A stretch of 64,000 bases of DNA from Lentibacillus sp. CBA3610. Lineage in GTDB: Bacteria; Bacillota; Bacilli; Bacillales; Amphibacillaceae. The notes below the pieces were generated by a model, which saw nothing but the letters and a program-made list of their open reading frames with translations, was not told where the DNA came from and did not search any database. The position numbers were made by a program, and so were the translations under genes. How positions within the stretch are numbered: the first letter of the stretch is position 1; each line of letters opens with the position of its first letter. The stretch is taken from NCBI RefSeq assembly GCF_013373365.1, contig NZ_CP035925.1:124001-188000 (forward strand). The letters run 5' to 3'. Shown piece by piece: positions 8,451 through 18,657 of the stretch.

Positions 8451-8687
8451 TCGCGCGATAATGACTCAATTTCGCGCGACGCTCCCTTGAATTCGCGCGG
8501 CACTGCCCCGAAATCGCGCGGCGATCCTTGAATTCGCGCGACACTACTTCAAAATCGCGCGACGGTCCTCTGAATTCGCGCGGCACCACCCCGAAATCGC
8601 GCGACGGTCCTCTGAATTCGCGCAACACTACTGCAAAATCGCGCGACGATCCTTGTTTTTGCGTGACACTATCCCATTTCGCGCAAC
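8451..8687 (-). repeat. 21-nt phased array A (core TCGCGCG), 12 units
   Basis: TCGCGCG-type cores start at 8451, 8472, 8493, 8514, 8534, 8555, 8576, 8597, 8618 and 8639, with degenerate ones at 8659 and 8679. Spacing is 21 nt (three steps of 20). Units alternate between AATTCGCGCG and AAATCGCGCG types, giving a 42-nt super-period. On the - strand the core reads CGCGCGANTT. The array lies about 90 bases downstream of the DUF1648 gene (-) within the 8214-8775 gap. ORFs through it code for SRD-type peptide repeats and are not counted as genes. Confidence 0.9.
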
Positions 8688-8775
8688 CCTCAGCCAATAC
8701 CGAGCGCCCCCTTACCCTAATTTCTGCGACTAAGAATCTGGAGAATGGAAACGGGATGTAATGAAACAAAAAAAG

Positions 8776-9309
8776 TTAAATTTTCCCTTTTGCAACACGA
8801 TACGTTTTCCAAACATAATAAAATGTCACGACAATCGTGAGGAAGATAAAAAACATAAAGCCTGACGACAGACCATTCGCCTGCTCCACAGCGGTTTGAA
8901 TCATGCCAAAGAGTATCCAGCTGAACATGATACTCATAAACAGATTGATCATCGCCATCATTCTGACCGTATTCTGCTTAATCAGCTGCACCTGTTCTTC
9001 CGTCAACTCTTCTTTTTTGATGGTGGGAAAATTAACAAAGTGCAAGGCTTCTTTTGCATCCTGTTTGATAAATAAAAAGTAATTAAGAACGAATACCTGG
9101 ATTAAAATAAAGCCGTATAAAATGAGCAAACCGATGAGCAGCCCTTTTCCTCCCCAAGCGTCAGGCTCGCCGCTTGCATTGAAATGCTGAGGAATTTCAT
9201 CCGGCAGCTGGCCGTACTGGAGCAGGACATAAATTGCTGTCAGAACCAGGAGAGTAAAGGAAAGTACATCCACAAATGGGGAGTAATATTTACTGATTTT
9301 TTTCCACAA
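8776..9309 (-). CDS. DUF1648-domain membrane protein
   Basis: 177 residues. LPDEIPQHFNASGEPDAWG near residue 35 is the DUF1648 signature found at the start of SdpI-like immunity proteins. There are four hydrophobic segments, at about 14-33, 57-80, 112-135 and 148-168. The TTG start has GGAGG nine bases upstream. The C-terminal SdpI domain appears absent, so this is a short stand-alone member of unknown role. Confidence 0.8.
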   Translation of the reverse strand: MWKKISKYYSPFVDVLSFTLLVLTAIYVLLQYGQLPDEIPQHFNASGEPDAWGGKGLLIGLLILYGFILIQVFVLNYFLFIKQDAKEALHFVNFPTIKKEELTEEQVQLIKQNTVRMMAMINLFMSIMFSWILFGMIQTAVEQANGLSSGFMFFIFLTIVVTFYYVWKTYRVAKGKI

Positions 9310-9490
9310 ACTTTTTCACCTCCAATTATTAAAAGACAGTGAATTTCATCAATACCATTATACAATAATGACTGTCATTATGGAGGTATATTTTTCTGCA
9401 TTGCAAACATCTTTCATCGTCAACTGCCGAAATCCTATCAAGAAAAAGCAGACGGATGAAAAACTAAAAGTAATTAATCGGCAATCCTCG

Positions 9491-9518
9491 TTAAACAAGC
9501 TCCGTCCTGTGATATAAT
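9491..9518 (+). promoter_or_regulatory. Promoter with extended -10 before Uma2-type gene
   Basis: TTAAAC (9491-9496) and TGATATAAT (9510-9518), the same extended -10 type seen at 4198. It lies 33 bases upstream of the start at 9552. Confidence 0.55.
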
Positions 9519-9551
9519 AAGATAATAAATATATAAATGGAGGCGATTGGC

Positions 9552-10115
9552 ATGAGTCTTCCCGAGGAAAAGAAAGTAAGTATCGAAACGTTTTATAAAA
9601 TGCGCGAAGAAACTGATCACTTATTGGAGTATGACGATGGGATTGTTTTGATGTCGCCATCCCCATCGACTCGGCACCAACAGGTTTCTGCCAGGCTGCA
9701 GGCAAAATTATTTAACTTCCTTGATGGCGGAAAATGCCAAGTGTTTAGTGCCCCTTATGATGTTCATTTGTACAGAGATGATCTTGACGATGCAAAAATA
9801 TTCATGCCGGATTTATCTGTTATCTGTGATGTTGAAGGGCTGGAAGAAAATAAATTTGTAGGTGTTCCTGAAATGATTGTTGAAATTCTCAGTCCTTCCA
9901 ATCAAAGTCATGATCTTGTAACAAAAATGGAAGCTTACATGAAATATGGTGTTAAAGAATACTGGGTTGTCAACCCCATGCTGAATGCGATTCAAGTATA
10001 TGCATTAACGGATAAACAAGTATACCAGCAAGTTGATATACTGAAGGGTGAAGGTATTGCGAAATCAATTGTATTGACAGGGTTTCAGGTTGATCTGGAA
10101 GAAATTCTTTGGTGA
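9552..10115 (+). CDS. Uma2-family (DUF820) putative endonuclease
   Basis: 187 residues from the ATG at 9552, which has GGAGGCG at good spacing; an ATG 15 bases earlier overlaps that site. The order LMSPSPSTRHQ, MPDLSVI, VEILSPS and KEYWVV matches the Uma2/DUF820 family, which has a PD-(D/E)XK nuclease-like core. The biological target of these proteins is unknown and they are often present in many copies per genome. It is followed by a 124-bp inverted-repeat element. Confidence 0.85.
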   Translation: MSLPEEKKVSIETFYKMREETDHLLEYDDGIVLMSPSPSTRHQQVSARLQAKLFNFLDGGKCQVFSAPYDVHLYRDDLDDAKIFMPDLSVICDVEGLEENKFVGVPEMIVEILSPSNQSHDLVTKMEAYMKYGVKEYWVVNPMLNAIQVYALTDKQVYQQVDILKGEGIAKSIVLTGFQVDLEEILW

Positions 10116-10164
10116 TTCTCAATCCTTTGTGAATCTATATGAATGCGAGTCCACAATAAATACC

Positions 10165-10288
10165 CTTTCTCATCCCTACAATCGAAACAAATCCGTAAAA
10201 AGAGGCATCTTCAGGCAAAAATAATTTTAAAATATTTTCATTTACATGCCCCCAAATGATGCATACTTTCGATTATAGGAGTGAAAGG
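10165..10288. repeat. Dispersed inverted-repeat element, copy 1 of 3
   Basis: The outer ends are inverted: CTTTCTCATCCCTACAATCG at the left, and TTTCGATTATAGGAGTGAAAG at the right which reads CTTTCACTCCTATAATCGAA on the other strand. The interior holds AAAAAGAGGCAT, an AT-rich middle and ATGCCCCC. The same ends and interior order occur at 35475 and 58575. With its size and lack of an ORF this resembles a MITE or mobile hairpin. It fills most of the 10116-10418 gap. Confidence 0.75.
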
Positions 10289-10418
10289 GGGCTTCTGTAA
10301 TAAGCCTTATCATACCATTCTTGGATAGGAAGTTCTCTAAAAAGATCGACAGTTTTATGAAACGATTCTCGAATGAATAACGTATATCATGTATAACCAA
10401 AAAGGGGAGAGGATTCGG

Positions 10419-10808
10419 ATGAAACGTGTCACGAAAAAGCGGACGAAGGCTTTCTTGATTGATGCGGCAATCTCGGCTGCGGTTACATATGGGGTGGAGT
10501 ATTTTCTGAGAAGAAGAGTGAAGAATGAAACAGTCCATGCAGTGGTCACGCCGACAGTCGTTTTGTGGACGCTGGAATACGCTCAAATGCGCCGGAGCGG
10601 TCAAACCCTCGGCTATAAGCAGCAAAAGCTCATCCTGGAAGATGAAAACGGTTCAGACCCATCGACGTCGCAAATTTTCAAACGGATGGCACACCGGGAT
10701 ACAATTGCCGGCTTCAGTTATCTGAAAAACCCTAAAGGCTTTACTGAAGAGGAAGGGGCGGTTATGCCGCACGATCGTTATTCGGGTACGCGGGTGAGGG
10801 AAAGTTAA
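10419..10808 (+). CDS. RDD-family membrane protein
   Basis: 129 residues from the ATG at 10419, with AAAGGGGAGAGG upstream. The order KKRTKAFLIDAAISAAV, then RRSGQTLGYKQQKLILED, then FKRMAHRDT is typical of RDD proteins (Arg-Asp-Asp type residues in the first helix, GQT.GK..L.. in the middle). Two to three hydrophobic helices are visible. Some RDD proteins are linked to Na+/H+ exchange or stress; function here is not established. Confidence 0.75.
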   Translation: MKRVTKKRTKAFLIDAAISAAVTYGVEYFLRRRVKNETVHAVVTPTVVLWTLEYAQMRRSGQTLGYKQQKLILEDENGSDPSTSQIFKRMAHRDTIAGFSYLKNPKGFTEEEGAVMPHDRYSGTRVRES

Positions 10809-10835
10809 TTATGCAGGTCAACGTTTTTGGGAATA

Positions 10836-10888
10836 AAACAGCACGCTGCCCATTTTTGGTAAACTTGGCCGGCGTGCTGTTTCACTTT
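10836..10888 (+). terminator. Long-stem terminator-like hairpin after RDD gene
   Basis: AAACAGCACGC (10836-10846) pairs perfectly with GCGTGCTGTTT (10872-10882) across a 25-base loop, followed by a T-rich stretch. The long loop makes it atypical. Confidence 0.6.
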
Positions 10889-10916
10889 TCTGCTGACAAT
10901 CTGCTGATATTAGCAA

Positions 10917-11049
10917 CTACAGCGATTTTACTCCAAACTACAGCGGTTTTGGCTTCAACTACAGCGAATTTTTCTCAATTTACAGTGATTATTAGCCAAT
11001 CTACAGCGCCGCGCTGCAAACTACAGCGATTTTGCCGGAATCTGCAGCG
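10917..11049 (-). repeat. 21-nt phased array B (core CTACAGCG / CGCTGTAG), 7 units
   Basis: Cores start at 10917, 10938, 10959, 10980 (TTACAGTG), 11001, 11021 and 11042 (CTGCAGCG), spaced 21,21,21,21,20,21. On the - strand each reads CGCTGTAG followed by TTT/TTG-type bases. The array lies 45 bases downstream of the GlsB-like gene (-) and after the RDD gene terminator (+). Confidence 0.9.
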
Positions 11050-11093
11050 CGTATTTTTACAAGTATTACCACTGCGCACGAATTCAGAAAGGT

Positions 11094-11348
11094 TCAGGTA
11101 GCTTTACGTGTTCCTTTCATAATCAGACTGATGATGAAAATCAGGATAATCGCGCCGATCAAAGCTGGGATGATGGCAAAACCGCCAATGACGGGTCCAA
11201 ATTCACCGAAAAGCCCGGAACCGATCCATGCACCGATAATACCGGCGACGATGTTACCAATGATTCCGCCTGGCACATCTTTTCCTACAATTAAGCTGGC
11301 TAGCCAGCCTAAGATACCTCCGACAATGAGACTCCAAATGAAACTCAT
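11094..11348 (-). CDS. GlsB/YeaQ/YmgE-family stress-response membrane protein
   Basis: 84 residues, almost entirely three hydrophobic helices rich in glycine: GGILGWLASLIVGKD, GGIIGNIVAGIIGAWIG and a C-terminal helix. This is the small transglycosylase-associated family often induced by stress. GGAGGAAT precedes the ATG. It is monocistronic, with array B directly downstream. Confidence 0.9.
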   Translation of the reverse strand: MSFIWSLIVGGILGWLASLIVGKDVPGGIIGNIVAGIIGAWIGSGLFGEFGPVIGGFAIIPALIGAIILIFIISLIMKGTRKAT

Positions 11349-11522
11349 ATGATTTATTCCTCCTATTTTAAACCTATTATGGCGTTTCGGTATGAATCAT
11401 AACCTGATAATCCAGTTGTTAAACAACGCTTATAATTGTCCTCCCAAAAAGACTGAATTTATGCACGAAATGTGCTAAAATAGATATTTCGCATCTGTAC
11501 ACAGAAAGAAGGGCAAAACGTA

Positions 11523-12173
11523 ATGGCTCATGTATTTCGCTGGTTCATTTATTTTATTGGGATTATGATTTTCAGTATGGGGATCACGATTACGGTCAAT
11601 GTGCAGCATTTGGGAATTCACCCATGGGACGTATTGAATGTGGCTTTATTCGATTTAGTCGGGTTGTCCGTTGGCTCATGGGCAATGATCATTTCATTTT
11701 TGCTGATTATTGTTTCCTGGATTCTCGACAAATCCTATATTAAAATCGGCACATTCTTGAATGCGGTGCTGGTCGGTGCGTTTGTCGATTTATATATGTG
11801 GCTTGATTTTCTTCCGCATGCGACAAACACTTGGATTGATATCGTCATTATTATGGCCGGTATTGTCGTCATGGGATTGGGCGGCGGCATTTATAATGCG
11901 GGCGGTGTTGGATCGGGCCCGCGCGATGGCTTTATGCTGTCAATTTCGGATAAAACCGGTGCGTCAATTGGCAAGGTGCGGATTATTGTTGAAAGCGGCG
12001 TATTAGTGATTGGACTTATTTTAGGCGGACCTGTCTTTATTTTTACATTTATTTTCACATTTATTCAAAGTCCGATATTCCAATATACGTATTTGCGAAT
12101 GGGCCGGTTGGTGAAACAAGTTACAACTCCACGGATGAAAAACTATCGTTCGGATTCCGGTCATACCGGCTGA
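11523..12173 (+). CDS. YczE/YitT-type integral membrane protein, copy 2
   Basis: 216 residues with about five membrane helices. LGIHPWDVLNVAL near residue 32 and GVGSGPRDGFMLSIS near 128 match the YczE-like family. GAAGGG lies before the ATG. It is more typical of the family than copy 1. It ends a few bases before a dispersed hairpin element (12183). Confidence 0.85.
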   Translation: MAHVFRWFIYFIGIMIFSMGITITVNVQHLGIHPWDVLNVALFDLVGLSVGSWAMIISFLLIIVSWILDKSYIKIGTFLNAVLVGAFVDLYMWLDFLPHATNTWIDIVIIMAGIVVMGLGGGIYNAGGVGSGPRDGFMLSISDKTGASIGKVRIIVESGVLVIGLILGGPVFIFTFIFTFIQSPIFQYTYLRMGRLVKQVTTPRMKNYRSDSGHTG

Positions 12174-12182
12174 GTTTTCTAA

Positions 12183-12290
12183 TTTCGGATGACGTTTTCA
12201 ATTCGGAAATCGGCTAACTCGCCGATTTCTTCAAGTCTGACTTCCGGCATCTGACCTCTGAAAAGACGAGGCTAGGCCTGAGTTTTTCTC
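12183..12290 (+). repeat. Dispersed hairpin element, copy 1 of 3
   Basis: GAAATCGGC (12206-12214) and GCCGATTTC (12221-12229) form a 9-bp stem with a six-base loop. They are followed by a CTGACTTCCGG/CTGACCTCTG block and GAGGCTAGGCCTGAGTTTTT. The same order of blocks is found at 21482 (+) and 51289 (-). Each copy sits directly at a gene 3' end, and the T-run end could act as a terminator. Confidence 0.8.
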
Positions 12291-12350
12291 AAGGCTTAAA
12301 TCAGTATTCATATATGTTACAATGGACAAAAAGGCTAGGGGGACTAACCT

Positions 12351-13748
12351 ATGAATTCAGATCAGTTTCACATTTACGGAAGCGGTCAAAAGCCAATTAA
12401 ATTGCGTGCCGGCAGAATTGCACTGTATCTTGGTGCCGGGATTATAGAAGCCTGGAATAAAAAGAATGAAGCGTATTACTTATTCTTTTACAAACATGAC
12501 TTCCTCACCGCTGCAAAAGCCAAAAAGCTCAGACGCCATTCATTCATCGAGTCAGCCTTTAAACAAGGGCTGGTGTTCAGTGCACCGCATCCGTTTATTG
12601 ATGAATTGTTATCTGCAAACCGTCAATGTCGCATCACCCAATTCGACCCGCTCTTAAAAAAGCTTGATAAGCAATATACCCCTCATGAAAAAGCATTTAT
12701 CTTAACATTTTTTGAATCATTCATTTCCAAAAAACGTTTATTCAATGAAATCAAATCGATCTTTTATGTTTATCGCCGGAATGGGCAGAACTTTTTAGGC
12801 TACAAGATTGTCCGGATTCTAATGGACTTTGCACCAGACAACAGTTTAGTCAGACAACTTGCCAGTGATTGGAATTTCAGGCAATATGCCGATTGGTATC
12901 GCGATCAATCTGAAAACGTGATGGCGAAAGATTTCATTTTTGCCGAGAAAGTGCTCTATTTTGAGAAGGATAAGGACAACTGTTTCTGGCAGCTGCTAAC
13001 CTTGCTGCATGAACAATCGCGCTGGATGGATAGGATGGCCTTGTATGGCGACAGGCTAATTGAAAGCCCGTCAGATGACAGGTATGATTCCCTTTTTAAA
13101 CTTCTGAACCGGTATTTTAACAACGAGCAAATCATGCGTTACCTCGAGAGTATTTACCGCCAACTGCCCCGCTATGCACCACTCAAACAGGATCTTTTGC
13201 AGAAATATATTGAAATGAATAACATGGAAGATGTATTGAATATGTACAGTGATTCCGATATCAGTCTCACGATTCAAGATACTGAATCAATGGCCGAAAT
13301 GCTTGAGCACTTAGATCCGGAGTCCCGATCATTTTCCCCGGAACAGTTGCATACCTTAATTGAAGTAGTCATCGATGTGAATCCGAAAACAGCTGAAAGT
13401 CTTATACATCAATACACTGCTGCACTTCTGAACACACACGAGCCATCGTTTATCAAAGAGCTGCTGACGCCCTTTATAGAGTCCCGCGCAGTCCACCCGG
13501 TCTATTTAAAAATTGATGCGCTTGTGAAATTCAATGATGACCTTGATCAAATGCAGTTGCTTGGGGAGTTGTATTATGAATTCAGACAGTTTAATCAAGC
13601 GATCGAGTGTTTCAGTTGGGAGACCGAATTGAAACCCGAGGATCCGAAACCAATCAAATGGCTGTCGAAAACCTATCAGGAGCTGGGAATGAAACAGGAG
13701 TCAGAGGCCTATCGGCAATTGCTTGTTAACCTGCAAAAAAAAGCGTAA
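12351..13748 (+). CDS. Long TPR-type protein of unknown function
   Basis: 465 residues, soluble, largely helical. The C-terminal third (about residues 390-460) has clear tetratricopeptide character (LGELYYEFRQFNQAIECFSW, WLSKTYQELGMKQESEAY). The N-terminal 120 residues (YGSGQKPIKLRAGRIALYLGAG) are not recognised. The ATG is preceded by a good AGGGGG. TPR repeats usually carry protein contacts, so a scaffold or regulatory role is plausible but unproven. It is monocistronic. Confidence 0.75.
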   Translation: MNSDQFHIYGSGQKPIKLRAGRIALYLGAGIIEAWNKKNEAYYLFFYKHDFLTAAKAKKLRRHSFIESAFKQGLVFSAPHPFIDELLSANRQCRITQFDPLLKKLDKQYTPHEKAFILTFFESFISKKRLFNEIKSIFYVYRRNGQNFLGYKIVRILMDFAPDNSLVRQLASDWNFRQYADWYRDQSENVMAKDFIFAEKVLYFEKDKDNCFWQLLTLLHEQSRWMDRMALYGDRLIESPSDDRYDSLFKLLNRYFNNEQIMRYLESIYRQLPRYAPLKQDLLQKYIEMNNMEDVLNMYSDSDISLTIQDTESMAEMLEHLDPESRSFSPEQLHTLIEVVIDVNPKTAESLIHQYTAALLNTHEPSFIKELLTPFIESRAVHPVYLKIDALVKFNDDLDQMQLLGELYYEFRQFNQAIECFSWETELKPEDPKPIKWLSKTYQELGMKQESEAYRQLLVNLQKKA

Positions 13749-15236
<1,488 letters not shown>

Positions 15237-15286
15237 CAAGAGTGCCTTTCACATGTTGATTTTTACTAATTGAGGAAGTGTCGTCA

Positions 15287-16456
15287 TTGAAAATTGCCAT
15301 AATAACAGAAACATTCGTACCTTCAACAGATGGCGTTGTTACAAGACTGAAAGCATGCATCCGCTATTTTAAACGCAATGGGCATGATGTTCGGGTCATC
15401 GCACCGGATCTTGGTGTGGATGAGTTTGAGGGGGCGAAAATAGAAGGAGTTCCAGCTCGGACTCTCCCCCTTTATCGTTCTAAAAAATTCTCATTGCCGA
15501 CCCGGAAAGTCAAAAAAATGCTTGAAGCCTATAATCCCGATGTTGTGCATGTTGTGAATCCGGCGCTGGTGGGAGCAACGGGCGTTTATTATGCGAATAA
15601 ACTCGGGATTCCGATGCTGGCTTCATATCATACACAAATTCCGAAATATGCGGATTATTACAATCTCCCCATGTTTAAAGGATTTTTGTGGTGGTATTTC
15701 CGCAAACTCCATAATCAGGCGGAATTGAATCTTTGCACATCCGAGGCTGTGAAGGAAGAACTGCTAGAACAGAATTTTCATAATGTCCATGTCTGGAAGC
15801 GTGGTGTGGATACGGAATTGTTCCACCCGGATAAGTATGATGAAAAAATGCGCGAGAAGCTTTCAGACGGCCGGACGGATAAAAAGCTGCTGTTGTTTGT
15901 CGGCAGACTGGCACCGGAGAAAGAGATTGAAAAAATCAAATCCGTCCTGGATGCATCGGATGAATTCGCGCTGGCTATCGTTGGTGATGGACCGCACCGC
16001 CAGACCCTTGAGAAGCATTTTGCCGGGACCAATACCGTGTTTACCGGATTCATGCACGGCGAAGAGCTCGCCAAAGCATATGCATCCTCGGACGTTTTTG
16101 TTTTCCCGTCAACAACGGAAACACTTGGTCTTGTCATAACAGAAGCGATGGCATCGGGATTGCCGCTGGTTGCAGCTGAAAGTGGCCCAACGTGCGAACA
16201 GATTGAGGACAATCGCACCGGTTTGCTTTATGACAAGGACAAGCAGGGTGATTTCACACAGACTGTTTTACGTTTTGCGGATGAAACATTGCGAAAACGG
16301 TTAGCCAAAGATGCGCGTCATGATATAGCCGAAATGAGCTGGGATACCCAATCAAAGCAGGTGCTTGATTATTACAAGGAAATCGCGGGAGTAGAAGAAA
16401 ACGTGTTAAGCCATAATAATGTTAAATCATCCAGTCTAAGAACGGAAAATAAATAA
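15287..16456 (+). CDS. Glycosyltransferase family 4, SqdX-like (sulfolipid synthase candidate)
   Basis: 389 residues from the TTG at 15287 (GAGGAAG upstream; the GTG nine bases earlier overlaps it). It has two Rossmann-type halves: N-terminal AIITETFVPSTDGVVTRL and C-terminal LLFVGRLAPEKEIE, with the donor-site block TTETLGLVITEAMASGLP. The HVWKRGVDTELFHP block resembles SqdX and related GT4 lipid glycosyltransferases. Placed directly after sqdB, it most likely moves sulfoquinovose onto diacylglycerol at the membrane. A mannosyl- or glucosyltransferase role cannot be ruled out. Confidence 0.8.
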   Translation: MKIAIITETFVPSTDGVVTRLKACIRYFKRNGHDVRVIAPDLGVDEFEGAKIEGVPARTLPLYRSKKFSLPTRKVKKMLEAYNPDVVHVVNPALVGATGVYYANKLGIPMLASYHTQIPKYADYYNLPMFKGFLWWYFRKLHNQAELNLCTSEAVKEELLEQNFHNVHVWKRGVDTELFHPDKYDEKMREKLSDGRTDKKLLLFVGRLAPEKEIEKIKSVLDASDEFALAIVGDGPHRQTLEKHFAGTNTVFTGFMHGEELAKAYASSDVFVFPSTTETLGLVITEAMASGLPLVAAESGPTCEQIEDNRTGLLYDKDKQGDFTQTVLRFADETLRKRLAKDARHDIAEMSWDTQSKQVLDYYKEIAGVEENVLSHNNVKSSSLRTENK

Positions 16457-16503
16457 TCGCTATTTCGGATATTAAGAAAGACAGGAAACACTAGAGGCGT
16501 TCT

Positions 16504-16965
16504 ATGGCACAGCAAAAACAAAAAAGAGGTCCTTTGCAATTTCTGCAGTTCGGTGTGATCGGCTTTGCCAACGCAGCGATTGATATTGGGACACTCAACG
16601 TATTACTCATATTATTTCATACTGATGACAGAATGCTGCTTTTATTATATAACTCACTTGCTTATATGCTGGCTGTGGGCAATAGTTATTTTTGGAATAC
16701 AAATATTACGTTTAAACGCTCGGCGAAAGGGAGCAACCGTCAGCGCATTTTGTTTATCGTCCAGGGTCTGATCAGTCTGGGTGTAAGCAACCTTGTTTTC
16801 CTGGGCATAAGTGATTTGCTGGGTTTCATCACTATTCCAAATTGGCTGCGTTTTAATATAGCAAAAGGATTGGCCATGTTTTTATCATTCCTCGCCAGCT
16901 TTTTCATGGTGAAGTATTTTGTGTTCAGGGATTACGGAAGACGATTTATTAAGGATAAATCGTAA
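16504..16965 (+). CDS. GtrA-family membrane protein
   Basis: 153 residues with four membrane helices. QFLQFGVIGFANAAIDIGTL opens the protein and VKYFVFRDYG closes it, the GtrA pattern. GtrA proteins are thought to help move lipid-linked sugars across the membrane. Its place at the end of the sqdB-sqdX-like run suggests a glycolipid-related role. A strong terminator follows at 16968. Confidence 0.85.
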   Translation: MAQQKQKRGPLQFLQFGVIGFANAAIDIGTLNVLLILFHTDDRMLLLLYNSLAYMLAVGNSYFWNTNITFKRSAKGSNRQRILFIVQGLISLGVSNLVFLGISDLLGFITIPNWLRFNIAKGLAMFLSFLASFFMVKYFVFRDYGRRFIKDKS

Positions 16966-16967
16966 CG

Positions 16968-16998
16968 GAAAAAGCTTGGATGATTCCAAGCTTTTTTC
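16968..16998. terminator. Terminator after SQDG operon
   Basis: AAAAGCTTGGA and TCCAAGCTTTT form an 11-bp stem with a TGAT loop, followed by TTCG. It works in both directions, also closing the small gene at 17017 (-). Confidence 0.85.
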
Positions 16999-17016
16999 GA
17001 TTCAATGACGTTTCAC

Positions 17017-17178
17017 CTATACGCTTATTTCAATACTGTGATTGATTTCGGGCTGTCCAAACTCGGATGTATCGCGGTCCACATCAAAATTGTTCATGAC
17101 ATTTTGTAAAAAGTACCAGCCAAAGATTAAAACGGCGATTGTTAAAGCAACAACGAGCAGAACAACTTTTTTACCCAT
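17017..17178 (-). CDS. Small single-pass membrane protein (53 residues)
   Basis: Starts MGKKVVLLVVALTIAVLIFG, one membrane helix or uncleaved signal, followed by a polar tail DVDRDTSEFGQPEINHSIEI. AGGGGGAT lies seven to nine bases before the ATG, a strong ribosome site. No family is recognised. It sits alone between convergent terminators. Confidence 0.7.
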   Translation of the reverse strand: MGKKVVLLVVALTIAVLIFGWYFLQNVMNNFDVDRDTSEFGQPEINHSIEISV

Positions 17179-17319
17179 AGCGTTTATCCCCCTTATTATC
17201 CCGCATGTAAGGGCCAGTAACCCGGCAAAGAGCGGCGGCTAACTGTCCCTATGAAGTTTCACTTTATCCCTGCTATAAGATTAGCAAAACCCTTTGCAGC
17301 TGTAAATGGAGGATTGGTT

Positions 17320-18435
17320 TCAACTGCTCACTGCACCGGAAACACTGTAGTCAGCCAAGTCAATTTCTAATTCCTTTCCAAGGGCCAATTTCGCCAGCTG
17401 GTCACCGACAAATGGACCTGTTGTCAGACCTGAGGAACCAAGACCGTTGCCAATCAGAAGTCCTTCATAGCCCGGGAACGGCCCAATGACCGGCAGGAAA
17501 CCGGGGGTATGCGGGCGAAAACCAACGCGGGCCTCCATCGCGGTACTATTCGCCAAACCCGGGGCAACCTCCAATGCTTTGGATAAAATTTCGCTAAGTC
17601 CGCCGGCTGTAACGCGGGTGTCAAAGCCCCCATCATCTTCGTGGGTGGCGCCAATAATAACCCGGTCGTCCCACGTTAACATGAATTGATCGTTAGGCGG
17701 CATAACAACAGGCCAATCGGACGTGTCTACGCCAGGTGAATGCAAATGCAGAATTTGTGCTTTTTGTGATGTGTTATGAAAATGAACGTTTAGAGGCTTT
17801 AGCAGTTCATGCATCCAGGCACCGCATGCGGCAATAACCTGATCAGCTTCAATCGTTTGGCCGTTAACTGTCACCCCTGTTATACGGGAATCTTCATGGA
17901 TAAGGTCAGCACTGCCTTGGATTACGGTTGCACCATGTTTTTGTGCGCCACGTATAAACGCATTCCGTAATGCACGCCCATTAATGCGAGAAGCACCGCT
18001 TACATGAACAGACGCATAATGATCAGCGAGGTGGGGGAATAATGTTTTCGTCTGTTTCGTATCCAGAAGTGTAACCTCACCAATCTCCGGCGCATCTTCA
18101 CGGCGTTTCAGGGCCCGGTCTTTCATGGTTTTAAGTTTTTGCTCATCGGTATGAATGCTGATTGCTCCGGTTTGCGCATAGCCTGTTTCGGTTTCACCAT
18201 CGTCAGCCAGCTCCCGGATTAAATCCCGATAAATGCGTGCACCGCCTTTTGCCAGCTTGTACCATGCTTTATTCCTGCGCTGGGAAAGCCAAGGACATAT
18301 AATCCCGGCAGCTGCATCGGTCGCTTGTCCACTATCATGCCGGTCAACAATAATAACTTCCACGCCGGATTTGGCTAGTTTATAAGCAGTGGAAGCCCCC
18401 AATATACCGGCTCCAATAATAATAGATCGATTCAT
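17320..18435 (-). CDS. FAD-dependent amine/amino-acid oxidase (DadA/ThiO-like)
   Basis: 371 residues from the ATG at 18435 (AAAGGG upstream). The N-terminal dinucleotide motif is IIGAGILGASTAY, followed by DAAAGIICPW. The C-terminal block GFRPHTPGFLPVIGPFPGY with LIGNGLGSSGLTTGP is characteristic of glycine oxidase/D-amino-acid dehydrogenase-like flavoenzymes. It would oxidise a small amine or amino acid in the cytoplasm. No thi genes flank it, so substrate is open. Confidence 0.88.
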   Translation of the reverse strand: MNRSIIIGAGILGASTAYKLAKSGVEVIIVDRHDSGQATDAAAGIICPWLSQRRNKAWYKLAKGGARIYRDLIRELADDGETETGYAQTGAISIHTDEQKLKTMKDRALKRREDAPEIGEVTLLDTKQTKTLFPHLADHYASVHVSGASRINGRALRNAFIRGAQKHGATVIQGSADLIHEDSRITGVTVNGQTIEADQVIAACGAWMHELLKPLNVHFHNTSQKAQILHLHSPGVDTSDWPVVMPPNDQFMLTWDDRVIIGATHEDDGGFDTRVTAGGLSEILSKALEVAPGLANSTAMEARVGFRPHTPGFLPVIGPFPGYEGLLIGNGLGSSGLTTGPFVGDQLAKLALGKELEIDLADYSVSGAVSS

Positions 18436-18657
18436 ATAAAAACCCTTTCTGATTCTCTTCATCAACTATAAGAGAAATAAAGCGAAACTTCAATCAGTGG
18501 GGAGAGAAAAGATTAGCTGCATTTTTCAGGTAAAGGGTGCGATTGCGTCATTAACGAGTAAGTTTTAGAAAAATACAACCCTGTTTTAAGCGTAATAAAA
18601 ATTAAAGTAAGAGGAAGGTTAAAGATGAAGCTGTTTGACATTAGGAGGATTTAATCC

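Noticed and set aside
8314..8769. ORFs on both strands through array A coding for repeated SRD peptides
   Set aside because: The frames exist only because the 21-nt period is a multiple of three; there is no ribosome site and the peptide repeats mirror the DNA repeat.
11032..11352. ORF antisense to the GlsB-like gene
   Set aside because: Shadow of a well-supported gene on the other strand.
15675..16218. Long ORFs antisense to the glycosyltransferase gene
   Set aside because: Shadows; the + strand protein has full family motifs.
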